Shown here one piece after another: positions 10,060 to 18,319 of a stretch of DNA of 64,000 bases. The position numbers and the translations under genes were made by a program. The notes beneath the pieces were generated by a model that was given only the letters and a program-made list of their open reading frames with translations, was not told the origin of the DNA and ran no database searches. The stretch spans positions 1 through 64,000 of the forward strand of contig NZ_JOEE01000009.1 of NCBI RefSeq assembly GCF_000720925.1, read 5' to 3'. This DNA is from Phycicoccus jejuensis (GTDB lineage: Bacteria; Actinomycetota; Actinomycetes; Actinomycetales; Dermatophilaceae). Positions within the stretch are counted from its first letter, which is position 1; every line of letters begins with the position of its first letter.

Positions 10060-10085
10060 CCCCCGACCGGTCGTTCGGTCGGGGG
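10060..10085. terminator. Hairpin downstream of the MT0933-type antitoxin gene
   Basis: CCCCCGACCG (10060-10069) pairs with CGGTCGGGGG (10076-10085) around a 6-nt loop, extended by GAG/CTC after one mismatch. It starts about 20 bp after the antitoxin-like stop codon, a plausible intrinsic terminator for that leftward gene, although it lacks a U-tract. Confidence 0.6.
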
Positions 10086-10105
10086 CCTCGCGGCCGCGGT
10101 TCTGC

Positions 10106-10297
10106 TCAGCGTCCGCCGATCGCCTCGTCGGCCCGAGTCTGTGCGCTGTCGACCTGGTCGGCGTACCTGCCGCCGGTCAGCGAGTCGACGGCGTCGCCGC
10201 CGCGCTCGATGGCCTGGTCGCTCAGCGACTCGACCTGGTCCGGGTGCTGCTCGGCCAGCTCGGTGAGCTTCTCCTTGGCACTGTCGAGGAATCCCAT
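10106..10297 (-). CDS. MT0933-like antitoxin family protein (orphan)
   Basis: This 63-residue hydrophilic protein (MGFLDSAKEKLTELAEQ at the start, LTGGRYADQVDSAQTRADEA near the end) matches the pattern of the Rv0909/MT0933 antitoxin family: an N-terminal amphipathic helix, then a conserved TGGKYADKVD-like segment. ATG 10297 has a strong AAGGAGG box. No toxin gene is adjacent: the neighbours are a small membrane protein and def. In mycobacteria the partner is a START/SRPBCC-like toxin, so this copy may be an orphan with another, possibly stress-related, role. The family call is from motif memory. Confidence 0.65.
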   Translation of the reverse strand: MGFLDSAKEKLTELAEQHPDQVESLSDQAIERGGDAVDSLTGGRYADQVDSAQTRADEAIGGR

Positions 10298-10441
10298 CGG
10301 CGACCTCCTTCCGTTTCGGGGACAGGGCGCGCCCGCGACGGGGCGCCCCTCCAGTGGACACCCGGGGGTGCCCGCCGCGCCAGCCTTTTCCGTGCCGGGT
10401 GCGGTGCGGCTCGGTCGGCGCACTCTGGAAGAATCGCGCGC

Positions 10442-11080
10442 ATGGCCATCCGACCCGTCGTCATCTGCGGCGACCCCGTGCTCCACCGACGCGCCGAGCC
10501 CGTCGAGGTCATCGACGACGGCATCCGCGAGCTCGTCGCCGACATGTACGAGACGATGGACGCCGCGCGCGGCGTCGGCCTCGCGGCCCCCCAGATCGGC
10601 GTCGGCCTGCGGATCTTCACCTGGCAGCTCGGCAACGAGGACGGCATCCCGGCCCGTGGCGTCGTCATCAACCCCTACCTCGTCCCCGCCAAGGCGGTGC
10701 CCGGCGACCCCGACCCGCACGACGAGTCCGAGGGTTGCCTGTCGGTGCCCGGCGAGGCCTACCCGCTGCGCCGCGGCGAGAGCGCCGTGCTCACCGGCCA
10801 GGACCTCGACGGCTCCGAGCTGCGCTACGAGGCCACCGGGTGGTTCGCCCGGATGCTCCAGCACGAGTACGACCACCTCAACGGCTTCCTCTACGTCGAC
10901 CGGCTGCAGGGCAAGTGGGCCCGCCGCGCGAAGAAGGCGGTCAAGGCCAACGGCTGGGGCGTGCCCGGCCTGTCGTGGATGCCCGGTGAGGACCGTGACC
11001 CGTTCGGCCACGACGACGTCGACGACGACGGCCTCGACGCCGAGGGCGGCGGCCACGACCACGGGGACGGGGCGCGCTGA
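10442..11080 (+). CDS. def: Peptide deformylase
   Basis: Peptide deformylase removes the formyl group from the initiator methionine of nascent proteins using a bound metal ion. All three signature motifs are present: GVGLAAPQIG, EGCLSVPG (metal-binding Cys) and QHEYDHLNG (two metal-binding His and the catalytic Glu). The product is 212 residues and starts at ATG 10442; the last 30 residues are acidic and His-rich (HDDVDDDGLDAEGGGHDHGD), a likely disordered tail. The stop codon overlaps the apparent CTG start of miaA, so the two are probably translationally coupled. Confidence 0.96.
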   Translation: MAIRPVVICGDPVLHRRAEPVEVIDDGIRELVADMYETMDAARGVGLAAPQIGVGLRIFTWQLGNEDGIPARGVVINPYLVPAKAVPGDPDPHDESEGCLSVPGEAYPLRRGESAVLTGQDLDGSELRYEATGWFARMLQHEYDHLNGFLYVDRLQGKWARRAKKAVKANGWGVPGLSWMPGEDRDPFGHDDVDDDGLDAEGGGHDHGDGAR

Positions 11081-12033
11081 ACCCGGCGCCGCCCGTCGTC
11101 GCCGTCGTCGGGGCCACGGCCACCGGCAAGTCCGGCCTCGGGGTCGCGCTCGCGCACCGGCTCGGCGGTGAGGTCGTCTCGGCCGACGCCTCCCAGCTCT
11201 ACCGCGGGATGGACGTCGGCACGGCCAAGCTGACCCTCGCCGAGCGCGAGGGCGTGCCGCACCACCAGCTCGACGTCCTCGACGTCGTGGAGGAGGCGAG
11301 CCTCGCGGCCTACCAGCGGGAGGCGCGCGCCGACCTGGAGGCGGTGCTCGGCCGGGGGCACGTGCCCCTCCTCGTCGGCGGCTCGGGCCTCTACGTCCGG
11401 GCGGCGCTCGACCGGCTCGAGATCCCGCCGACCGACCCGGAGGTCCGCGCGGCGCTGCAGGCCCGCGCCGACGCCGAGGGCACGCCGGCGCTGTACGACG
11501 AGCTGGCCGCGCTCGACCCCGCGGCCGCGGCCGCCATCGAGCCGAACAACACCCGGCGGGTCGTGCGCGCGCTCGAGGTCGTCCGGCTGACCGGCCGTCC
11601 GTTCAGCGCGACGATGCCCACCCGCGAGCTGCTCCGGCCCACCGTGGTCGTCGGCCTGCGGGTGCCCCGCGACGAGCTCGACGCCCGCATCGCCCGCCGC
11701 ACCCGGGCGATGTTCGACGCCGGCCTCGTCGAGGAGGTGCGCGGCCTCGTGGAGCACGGGCTGCGCGAGGGCCGCACCGCGAGCCGGGCCGTCGGCTACG
11801 CCCAGGCGCTCGCGGTCCTCGACGGCACCGCGACGCTCGAGGAGGCGGTCGACGACACCGCGCTGCGCACCCGGCGCCTCGTGCGCCGCCAGGAGTCGTG
11901 GTTCGGCGCGGACCCGCGCATCCGCTGGCTCGACGCCACCGGACCCCGGCTGCTCGACGAGGCGCTCGCGCTCGTCGAGCAGGCGCAGGACGCCCGGCGC
12001 CGGGCGGGATGCGACGATGGGCCGCATGGCTGA
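11077..12033 (+). CDS. miaA: tRNA dimethylallyltransferase MiaA (apparent CTG start)
   Basis: MiaA adds a dimethylallyl group from DMAPP to A37 of tRNAs, the step before MiaB. The P-loop GATATGKSG and the DASQLYRGMDVGTAK motif identify it, and the 318-residue length is normal. The first ATG (11209) lies after the essential P-loop and cannot be the start. The frame is closed by stops at 10987 and 10996, and between them and the P-loop there is no ATG, GTG or TTG. The CTG at 11077, overlapping the def stop as CTGA, is the only plausible start. dapF begins inside its 3' end, so def, miaA and dapF form a tight operon. Confidence 0.93.
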   Translation: MNPAPPVVAVVGATATGKSGLGVALAHRLGGEVVSADASQLYRGMDVGTAKLTLAEREGVPHHQLDVLDVVEEASLAAYQREARADLEAVLGRGHVPLLVGGSGLYVRAALDRLEIPPTDPEVRAALQARADAEGTPALYDELAALDPAAAAAIEPNNTRRVVRALEVVRLTGRPFSATMPTRELLRPTVVVGLRVPRDELDARIARRTRAMFDAGLVEEVRGLVEHGLREGRTASRAVGYAQALAVLDGTATLEEAVDDTALRTRRLVRRQESWFGADPRIRWLDATGPRLLDEALALVEQAQDARRRAGCDDGPHG

Positions 12034-12904
12034 CCGGTTGGCGTTCACGAAGGGGCACGGGACCGAGAACGACTTCGTCCTCGTCCCCGACCTCGACGGT
12101 GCCCTCGGGCTGAGCGCGGGCCGGGCGGCGTGGCTCGCCGACCGGCGCGCCGGCCTCGGCGGCGACGGCGTCATCCGGGTCGTGCCGACGGAGGCCGCGG
12201 ACGAGCCGTCGGTGCGCGAGCAGGCCTCCGACGCACGGTGGTTCATGGACTACCGCAACGCCGACGGCTCCGCCGCCGAGATGTGCGGCAACGGCACCCG
12301 CGTCTTCGCCGAGTATCTGCGCCGTGAGGGGCTCGAGACCGCCGACGAGTTCGTCATCGCGACCCGGGCCGGGGCCAAGGTCGTCCGCCGCGACGGCGAC
12401 CACTGGGCCGTCGGCCTCGGCCCGTGGCGGCTCGCCGACCCGGTCGCGGCGGAGCGCGACGGGTTCGACGCGCTCGTGCACGTCGGCGAGGGCGACCCGT
12501 ACTCGGCGCTCTCGGTCGACCTCGGCAACCCCCACACCGTCGTCGCCCTGCCCGAGGGCGTCGACCTCGACGCGCTCGACCTGACCCGCGCGCCGGTCGT
12601 GCGCCCCGAGCCGCCGCACGGCACCAACGTCGAGCTCGTCCGCCCCGTCGGGCCGGGCCACGTCGTCCTGCGCGTCCACGAGCGCGGGGTCGGCGAGACG
12701 CGCTCGTGCGGCACCGGGGCCTGCGCGGCGGCCATCGCGACGAGCTTCTGGGCCGGGTCCCTCGACACCGGCGCGTCGTGGGTCGTCGACGTCCCGGGCG
12801 GCCGGCTCGCGGTGCGCCTCTCGGACGGCGGCGGGGTCGAGCTCGCCGGGCCCGCGGTGCTCGTCGCCGACGGCTCCGTGCCGCTGGGCCTCCTCCCGGC
12901 CTGA
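12026..12904 (+). CDS. dapF: Diaminopimelate epimerase
   Basis: DapF interconverts LL- and meso-diaminopimelate, the last step before lysine and a cross-linking residue of peptidoglycan. The two catalytic cysteines are in the expected contexts, MCGNGTR and SCGTGACA. Either ATG 12026 (MADRLAFTKGHGTENDF) or ATG 12017 could start it; 12026 is closer to the family N-terminus and gives 292 residues. It overlaps the miaA stop codon, indicating co-translation. Confidence 0.95.
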   Translation: MADRLAFTKGHGTENDFVLVPDLDGALGLSAGRAAWLADRRAGLGGDGVIRVVPTEAADEPSVREQASDARWFMDYRNADGSAAEMCGNGTRVFAEYLRREGLETADEFVIATRAGAKVVRRDGDHWAVGLGPWRLADPVAAERDGFDALVHVGEGDPYSALSVDLGNPHTVVALPEGVDLDALDLTRAPVVRPEPPHGTNVELVRPVGPGHVVLRVHERGVGETRSCGTGACAAAIATSFWAGSLDTGASWVVDVPGGRLAVRLSDGGGVELAGPAVLVADGSVPLGLLPA

Positions 12905-12962
12905 GCCCGGGCCGCGCCGCTCTCGCCGCGACAGGCCGCGGACCCCGGTCTACGGTGCTGTG

Positions 12963-14846
12963 ATGGGGACCACATCCGCCGTCGCACCCGTCCGCCCACG
13001 CCGCCTCGCGGCCGCCGGCCTCGCCCTCGGCCTCGCGGCGGCGCTCGCCGCCGGTGCGCCGTCGGCGCAGGCCCACGGCGGACCCGGGCACCCGGGGCAC
13101 GGGGGACCGCCCCCGGTCGGGCACGAGCTGCCCAAGGTCGCGGTGATGACCGGCTCGGGCGGGGCGGTCGCCAGCGTCGACCCGGTGGCCAGCCAGGTCG
13201 GCATCGACGTCCTGCGGGCCGGCGGCAACGCGACCGACGCCGCCGTCGCCACGGCGGCCGCGCTCGGGGTGACCGAGCCGTACTCGACCGGCATCGGCGG
13301 CGGTGGCTTCTTCGTCCACTACGACGCGCGCCGGCACCGGGTCCAGACCATCGACGGCCGCGAGGCCGCGCCCGCCACGTACGACGCGAACCAGTTCCGG
13401 GCGCCCGACGGCACCGCCCTCGACTTCGCCACGGTCGTCGGCTCCGGCCAGTCGGTCGGGGTGCCCGGCACGCCCGCGACCTGGCAGCGGGCCGTGGACC
13501 GGTGGGGCACACGGAAGCTCGGCACGCTCCTGAAGCCGGCGGAGGAGATCGCCCGTCGCGGCTTCGTCGTCGACCAGACCTTCCACGACCAGACCGCCGA
13601 CAACGCCGAGCGGTTCTCGGTCTTCCCCGCGACGGCGCGCGTGTTCCTGCCGGGCGGCGCGGCGCCGGCCGTCGGGTCGGTCTTCCGCAACCCCGACCTC
13701 GCCCGCGCCTACCGCGAGCTGCGCACGCACGGCGTCGACAGCCTCTACCGCGGGCGCCTGGGCGACGCCGTGCTGGCCGCCTCGCGTCGTCCGGCCACCG
13801 TGCCGGGGACGAGCGTCGCCGGGGGCGAGCTGACCCGCGCCGACCTGCGCCGCTACCGGGCGCTCGACAAGGACCCCGTCCACTCCCGCTACGACGGGCG
13901 GGACGTCTACGGGATGCCGGTGCCGAGCAGCGGCGGCATCGCCGTCGCCGAGATCCTCAACCTCATCGAGGCGTACGACGCCCGGACCGGTACCCCGACC
14001 TCGCGCGTCGACGAGGTGCAGTACCTCCACCGCTTCTCCGAGGCCTCCGCCACGGCCTTCGCCGACCGCAACCGGTACGTCGGCGACGTGCGCGGCGTCC
14101 CGGCCCGTCAGCTCGTCTCGCAGGCCTTCGCCGACGAGCGGGCCTGCCTCTTCTCGGGCACCGCGGCGATGGCCCGCCCGGTGCCCTTCGGCAGCCCCGA
14201 CGGGGACTACGCCGGGTGCGACGACGGCTCGGCCTCCGGGGTGCTGCCGCACGACGGGATGTCGACGACCCACCTCTCGGTCGTCGACCGCTGGGGCAAC
14301 GCCGTGTCCTACACCTCGACGATCGAGCAGACCGGCGGCTCCGGCATCACGGTGCCGGGCTGGGGCTTCCTGCTCAACAACGAGCTGACCGACTTCGACT
14401 TCGTGCCGGTCACCCCCGGCGTCCCGGACCCCAACCTGCCCGGCCCCTCGAAGCGGCCGCGCTCGTCGATGGCGCCGACCATCGTCCTGCACGACGGCCG
14501 GCTCGAGCTCGTGGCCGGCAGCCCCGGCGGCGCGACGATCATCACGACGGTGGCCCAGGTGCTCTTGGGGCACTACGAGCGTGGCCTGACGGTGAACCAG
14601 GCGCTCCAGGCGCCGCGGCTGTCGAGCCGCAACGGGACGAGCGAGCAGGCGGAGCCGGCGATCGCCGGCGGCCCGGCCGGGGCCGGCCTGACCGCGCTCG
14701 GACACCGGCTGTCGCAGACGTCGGAGATCGGGGCGGCGACCGCCATCAGCGTGATGCGCGACGGGCGCTACACGGCCGTCGCCGAGAAGGTGCGCCGGGG
14801 TGGAGGCTCGGCCATGGTCGTGCGGCCGCAGGGGCGTCAGCCCTGA
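12963..14846 (+). CDS. ggt: Gamma-glutamyltransferase, secreted
   Basis: Gamma-glutamyltransferases cleave or transfer the gamma-glutamyl group of glutathione-like compounds and are made as autoprocessed precursors. The 627-residue protein has a signal peptide (RLAAAGLALGLAAALAAG, then APSAQA), the family pattern GGNATDAAVA followed by GIGGGGFF, and the threonine that becomes the new N-terminus of the small subunit in MSTTHLSVVD. The late motif RPRSSMAPTI is also present. A TACGGT hexamer lies 6 nt before ATG 12963, suggesting leaderless mRNA; GTG 12960 immediately before is an alternative. The 3' end overlaps the convergent methyltransferase by 10 bp. Confidence 0.92.
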   Translation: MGTTSAVAPVRPRRLAAAGLALGLAAALAAGAPSAQAHGGPGHPGHGGPPPVGHELPKVAVMTGSGGAVASVDPVASQVGIDVLRAGGNATDAAVATAAALGVTEPYSTGIGGGGFFVHYDARRHRVQTIDGREAAPATYDANQFRAPDGTALDFATVVGSGQSVGVPGTPATWQRAVDRWGTRKLGTLLKPAEEIARRGFVVDQTFHDQTADNAERFSVFPATARVFLPGGAAPAVGSVFRNPDLARAYRELRTHGVDSLYRGRLGDAVLAASRRPATVPGTSVAGGELTRADLRRYRALDKDPVHSRYDGRDVYGMPVPSSGGIAVAEILNLIEAYDARTGTPTSRVDEVQYLHRFSEASATAFADRNRYVGDVRGVPARQLVSQAFADERACLFSGTAAMARPVPFGSPDGDYAGCDDGSASGVLPHDGMSTTHLSVVDRWGNAVSYTSTIEQTGGSGITVPGWGFLLNNELTDFDFVPVTPGVPDPNLPGPSKRPRSSMAPTIVLHDGRLELVAGSPGGATIITTVAQVLLGHYERGLTVNQALQAPRLSSRNGTSEQAEPAIAGGPAGAGLTALGHRLSQTSEIGAATAISVMRDGRYTAVAEKVRRGGGSAMVVRPQGRQP

Positions 14847-15442
14847 CGGACCTCGAGCACACGGAACCCCTTGACCGAGGTGCGCCGGGTGCAGGGCATC
14901 CCGAGCTCGTCCTGCACCCAGCGCTGGAGGCTGTCGGAGCCGAGGTTCTTCTGGACCACGAGCGAGGCGACACCGTCGGGCGCGAGGCGGGGGAGCCAGG
15001 TGCCCAGGAGGTCGTGGAGCACCGCCTTGCCGACGCGGATCGGCGGGTTGGACCAGATGACGTCGAAGCGCACGTCGGCGGGGACGGCGTCGGCGGTGCC
15101 GGCGCGCACGCCGTCGAGGCCGAGGGCGGCGGCGTTGCGGCGGGTGAGGTCGAGGGCGCGCTCGTTGACGTCGACCGCCCAGACCGTCGCGGCCGGCGAG
15201 CGCAGCGCCAGGGTGAGGGCGACCGGCCCCCAGCCGCAGCCGAGGTCGAGGAACGTCCCGGCGGGCGGGGGAGCGGCGACCTCGTCGAGGAGCACGGCTG
15301 TGCCCTTGTCCAGACCACCGGGCGAGAAGATGCCGCGGGCGACCTCGACCTCGACCGACCGCCCGGCGAGGCGGACCCGCAGGGGGCGTCGCTCGGCGTC
15401 GCTCGCGGGCTGCGCGGTGAAGTAGTGCTCGTGCTCGCTCAT
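14837..15442 (-). CDS. RsmC-like class I SAM-dependent methyltransferase
   Basis: This 201-residue methyltransferase resembles the catalytic half of RsmC (16S rRNA m2G1207). It shows the SAM-binding motif FLDLGCGWGPVAL (about 65-77), the acidic residue in WAVDVNERAL, and the SNPPI motif typical of enzymes that modify exocyclic amino groups. Actinobacteria usually carry this short single-domain form. The ATG is at 15442; a TAGCCT hexamer lies 9 nt upstream. rRNA as the substrate is inferred from the family. Confidence 0.85.
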   Translation of the reverse strand: MSEHEHYFTAQPASDAERRPLRVRLAGRSVEVEVARGIFSPGGLDKGTAVLLDEVAAPPPAGTFLDLGCGWGPVALTLALRSPAATVWAVDVNERALDLTRRNAAALGLDGVRAGTADAVPADVRFDVIWSNPPIRVGKAVLHDLLGTWLPRLAPDGVASLVVQKNLGSDSLQRWVQDELGMPCTRRTSVKGFRVLEVRQG

Positions 15443-15535
15443 CGGGTCGAGAGGCTAGCGGCGACGCCCTCGCGGGCGTGAACCGGAAGAATGCGGTCGC
15501 CTCCGGGCGTTGGACGGTGAGACCCTAGGGAGAAC

Positions 15536-16999
15536 ATGACTGGACGACACACCATCACCGGGCGGGCCGCGGCGCTCGCCGACTCCACCCGCCTCGACGA
15601 CGCCGGGTTCGTGCTCGACGACGAGGCCTTCGACTACGACGGCGACCAGTACGACCGCGAGGAGCGGGCCGCGCTGCGCCGCGTCTCCGGGCTCTCGACC
15701 GAGCTCGAGGACGTCACCGAGGTCGAGTACCGCCAGCTGCGGCTCGAGCGCGTCGTGCTCGCCGCCGTGTGGTGCGACGGCACGCTCGTCGACGCCGAGA
15801 ACTCCCTGCGCGAGCTGTCCGCGCTCGCCGAGACGGCCGGCTCCGAGGTGCTCGCCGGCGTCATCCAGCGCCGCACCAACCCCGACCCCGCGACCTACCT
15901 CGGCAAGGGCAAGGCCGCCGAGCTGCGCGACGTCGTCATCGCCGAGGGTGCCGACACCGTCATCTGCGACACCGAGCTCGCGCCGAGCCAGCGCCGCGCC
16001 CTCGAGGACGTCGTCAAGGTCAAGGTCATCGACCGCACCGCCCTGATCCTCGACATCTTCGCGCAGCACGCGAAGAGCCGGGAGGGCAAGGCGCAGGTCG
16101 AGCTCGCCCAGCTCCAGTACCTCCTGCCCCGCCTGCGCGGCTGGGGCGAGTCGATGTCACGGCAGGCCGGTGGCCAGGCCGCCGGCGGCCAGGGGATGGG
16201 CTCGCGCGGCCCGGGTGAGACGAAGATCGAGCTCGACCGCCGGCGCATCAACAGCCGGATCGCCAAGCTGCGCCGCGAGATCAAGGACATGAAGACGACC
16301 CGCGACACCAAGCGCGGGGGCCGCCGGGCCAACCGCGTGCCGGGCGTCGCGATCGCCGGGTACACCAACGCCGGCAAGTCGAGCCTGCTCAACCGGCTGA
16401 CCGGGGCCGGGGTGCTCGTCGAGAACCAGCTCTTCGCGACCCTCGACCCCACCGTGCGTCGCGCCGAGACCCCCGACGGGCGTCTCTACACGCTCGCCGA
16501 CACGGTCGGGTTCGTCCGTCAGCTGCCGCACCAGCTCGTCGAGGCCTTCCGCTCCACGCTCGAGGAGGTGGCCGACGCCGACCTGCTGCTGCACGTCGTC
16601 GACGGCTCGCACCCCGACCCCGAGGGGCAGATCTCCGCGGTCCGCGCCGTGCTCGCCGACGTCGACGCGACCGACGTCAAGGAGGTCATCGTCATCAACA
16701 AGGCCGACCTCGCCGACCCCGAGGTGCTCGACCGGCTGCGCCGCCACGAGAAGCACTCGATCATCGTCTCCGCCCGCACCGGCCAGGGGATGGACGAGCT
16801 GCGCGCGCTCGTCGCCGAGGAGCTCCCGCGGCCGGACGTCGACGTCGACGTGCTCGTCCCGTACGAGCGCGGCGACCTCGTCAGCCGGGTCCACGAGACG
16901 GGGGAGGTGCTCGAGAGCGAGCACGTCGCCGACGGCACGCGCCTCACCGCCCGCGTCGACCCCGAGCTCGCCGAGGACCTCTCCGCCTACACGGTCTGA
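15536..16999 (+). CDS. hflX: GTPase HflX
   Basis: HflX is a ribosome-associated GTPase that splits stalled or stressed ribosomes. The 487-residue protein has the N-terminal HflX domain (NPDPATYLGKGKAAELRD), the linker region QAGGQAAGGQGMGSRGPGET, Walker A GYTNAGKSS (about 280), the switch DTVGFVRQLPH and NKAD. The start ATG 15536 follows a GGGAGA ribosome site. It lies downstream of the miaA/dapF group as in many actinobacteria, but with ggt and rsmC-like genes between. Confidence 0.96.
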   Translation: MTGRHTITGRAAALADSTRLDDAGFVLDDEAFDYDGDQYDREERAALRRVSGLSTELEDVTEVEYRQLRLERVVLAAVWCDGTLVDAENSLRELSALAETAGSEVLAGVIQRRTNPDPATYLGKGKAAELRDVVIAEGADTVICDTELAPSQRRALEDVVKVKVIDRTALILDIFAQHAKSREGKAQVELAQLQYLLPRLRGWGESMSRQAGGQAAGGQGMGSRGPGETKIELDRRRINSRIAKLRREIKDMKTTRDTKRGGRRANRVPGVAIAGYTNAGKSSLLNRLTGAGVLVENQLFATLDPTVRRAETPDGRLYTLADTVGFVRQLPHQLVEAFRSTLEEVADADLLLHVVDGSHPDPEGQISAVRAVLADVDATDVKEVIVINKADLADPEVLDRLRRHEKHSIIVSARTGQGMDELRALVAEELPRPDVDVDVLVPYERGDLVSRVHETGEVLESEHVADGTRLTARVDPELAEDLSAYTV

Positions 17000-17051
17000 C
17001 CTGGTGATCTGCGGCGCGTCGAGCGCCGGGCGGGACCGGGTTCCGGCACGA

Positions 17052-17154
17052 GCTTCCGCGTCGTCACAGTGACGACGCGGAAGCCGGCCGTGGACGGGGA
17101 TGCATCCCCGTCACGAGAAAACAACCGCGTCGTCACAGTGGCGACGCGGTTGTT
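17052..17154. repeat. Cluster of three near-perfect palindromes after hflX
   Basis: Three dyads follow one another: a 16-bp stem with a single-base centre (17052-17084), a 20-bp uninterrupted palindrome (17093-17112), and a 17-bp stem with one mismatch and a single-base centre (17120-17154). The first and third share the core CCGCGTCGTCACAGTG, so they are copies of one element. They could terminate hflX transcription; the third has short A- and T-rich ends. Confidence 0.75.
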
Positions 17155-17192
17155 CGAGCGGCCTCGTCCTGCGCTGCCCCCTGACGCTGCTG

Positions 17193-17209
17193 TTGCGAAC
17201 AGTTTGCAA
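17193..17209. promoter_or_regulatory. Inverted repeat TTGCGAAC-A-GTTTGCAA (possible operator)
   Basis: An 8-1-8 dyad with one mismatch ends immediately before the -10-like TAGGGT (17210-17215) of the double-GNAT gene, where a bound regulator would control that promoter. It resembles the palindrome before the LuxR-type gene at 62.9 kb (both begin TTGCGA). Confidence 0.45.
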
Positions 17210-17221
17210 TAGGGTGCCCGG

Positions 17222-18319
17222 GTGACGACCGCCCGCACCCTGCTCACCGACCGCCTGCGGCTGCGACCGCTCACGCCGGACGACCGCGACCTCTGGGTGC
17301 GGCTGCACACCGACCCCGAGCAGTACCCGTTCGCGCCGTGGGCCGTGGCCCGCACCACCGACGAGGCTTCGGAGAAGCTCGACCTCGCCCTCGCGCACTG
17401 GGTCGGGCACGGCTTCGGGTACGGCGTCGTCGAGGACCGGGGCTCTGGGGAGGCGCTGGGCGTCGCGGGGGTCATCCACGGCCGCGAGCGGCGCCACCTC
17501 AACCTCTACTACCGCTTCGACCGTCCGCACCACGGGCGCGGGCTCGGACCCGAGGCGGCGCGGGCCGTGGTGGCGGACGCGCTCGAGCACGGCCCCGCCC
17601 TGCCGCTCGTCGCCACCGCCCGGCCGGAGCACCTCGCGTCCACCCGCACCGCCGAACGGGCCGGCCTGACGCACGTCGGCGCCGCCGACGAGGGCGCTCT
17701 TCTGGCGGGGGTGCCGCCGGAGGTCGTCGCGCGCGCCCGGGCCGCCGACCCGGCCGACGTGCCCGCGCCGGTCGTGCTCGTCGCGCCGTCCGTCCACGTC
17801 CACCGGGCACCCTTCGACCCCGGGGTCCGCGCCGAGGTGCTCGACCTCTGGTGCGCCGTCAACGACGCCGGCGGCGCGGTGGGCTTCCTGCCCGGCGCGG
17901 CCCGCGGACGGGTGGCCGAGGCGCTCGCGGCGCACGAGGACTCGGTGGCCGACGGCCGTGCCGTGGCGGTGCTGCTGAGGGACCCGGTCGGGGCCCTCGT
18001 CGCGCTCGGCTGGTGGGTGGAGGGCCCGAACCCGCTGCTCGCGCACCGGCGGACGGCCTACCGCGTGATGTCGCACCCGGAGCGGCGCGGCCGCAACCTC
18101 GGCCGACTGCTCGTGGCCGCGCTGCACCGGGTGGCCCGCGCGGACGGCGCCGAGGTCGTCGAGCTGGGGGTCCGCGGCGGCACGGGCGTCGACGCGTTCT
18201 ACGCGGGCCTGGGGTACGAGGAGGTGGGCCGGCTGCCCGGGGGCATCCGGGTGGCGCCGGGCGACGACCGCGACGACGTGTGGATGGCGCGCCGGCTCGA
18301 CGGGCGCCGGCTCAGCTGA
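17222..18319 (+). CDS. Protein with two tandem GNAT acetyltransferase domains
   Basis: This 365-residue protein looks like a fusion of two GNAT folds. Residues about 1-160 resemble RimJ/Acetyltransf_3 enzymes ([19 protein letters not shown] at the start, [10 protein letters not shown] as the acetyl-CoA loop). Residues about 195-350 form a second GNAT domain with [18 protein letters not shown] as its acetyl-CoA loop and [14 protein letters not shown] near the end. Both loops keep the R-x-x-G-x-G/A type pattern. GTG 17222 lies 6 nt after TAGGGT, suggesting a leaderless mRNA. The substrate is unknown. It overlaps the convergent fhs by 8 bp. Confidence 0.8.
   Translation: MTTARTLLTDRLRLRPLTPDDRDLWVRLHTDPEQYPFAPWAVARTTDEASEKLDLALAHWVGHGFGYGVVEDRGSGEALGVAGVIHGRERRHLNLYYRFDRPHHGRGLGPEAARAVVADALEHGPALPLVATARPEHLASTRTAERAGLTHVGAADEGALLAGVPPEVVARARAADPADVPAPVVLVAPSVHVHRAPFDPGVRAEVLDLWCAVNDAGGAVGFLPGAARGRVAEALAAHEDSVADGRAVAVLLRDPVGALVALGWWVEGPNPLLAHRRTAYRVMSHPERRGRNLGRLLVAALHRVARADGAEVVELGVRGGTGVDAFYAGLGYEEVGRLPGGIRVAPGDDRDDVWMARRLDGRRLS

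Noticed and set aside
12354..14705. Long minus-strand open frame under dapF and ggt
   Set aside because: It is antisense to two clear genes, with compositionally biased translation.
17116..17160. Classical intrinsic terminator with U-run after hflX
   Set aside because: The stems are strong, but there is no T-tract downstream, and two share a core, so they are listed as repeats.
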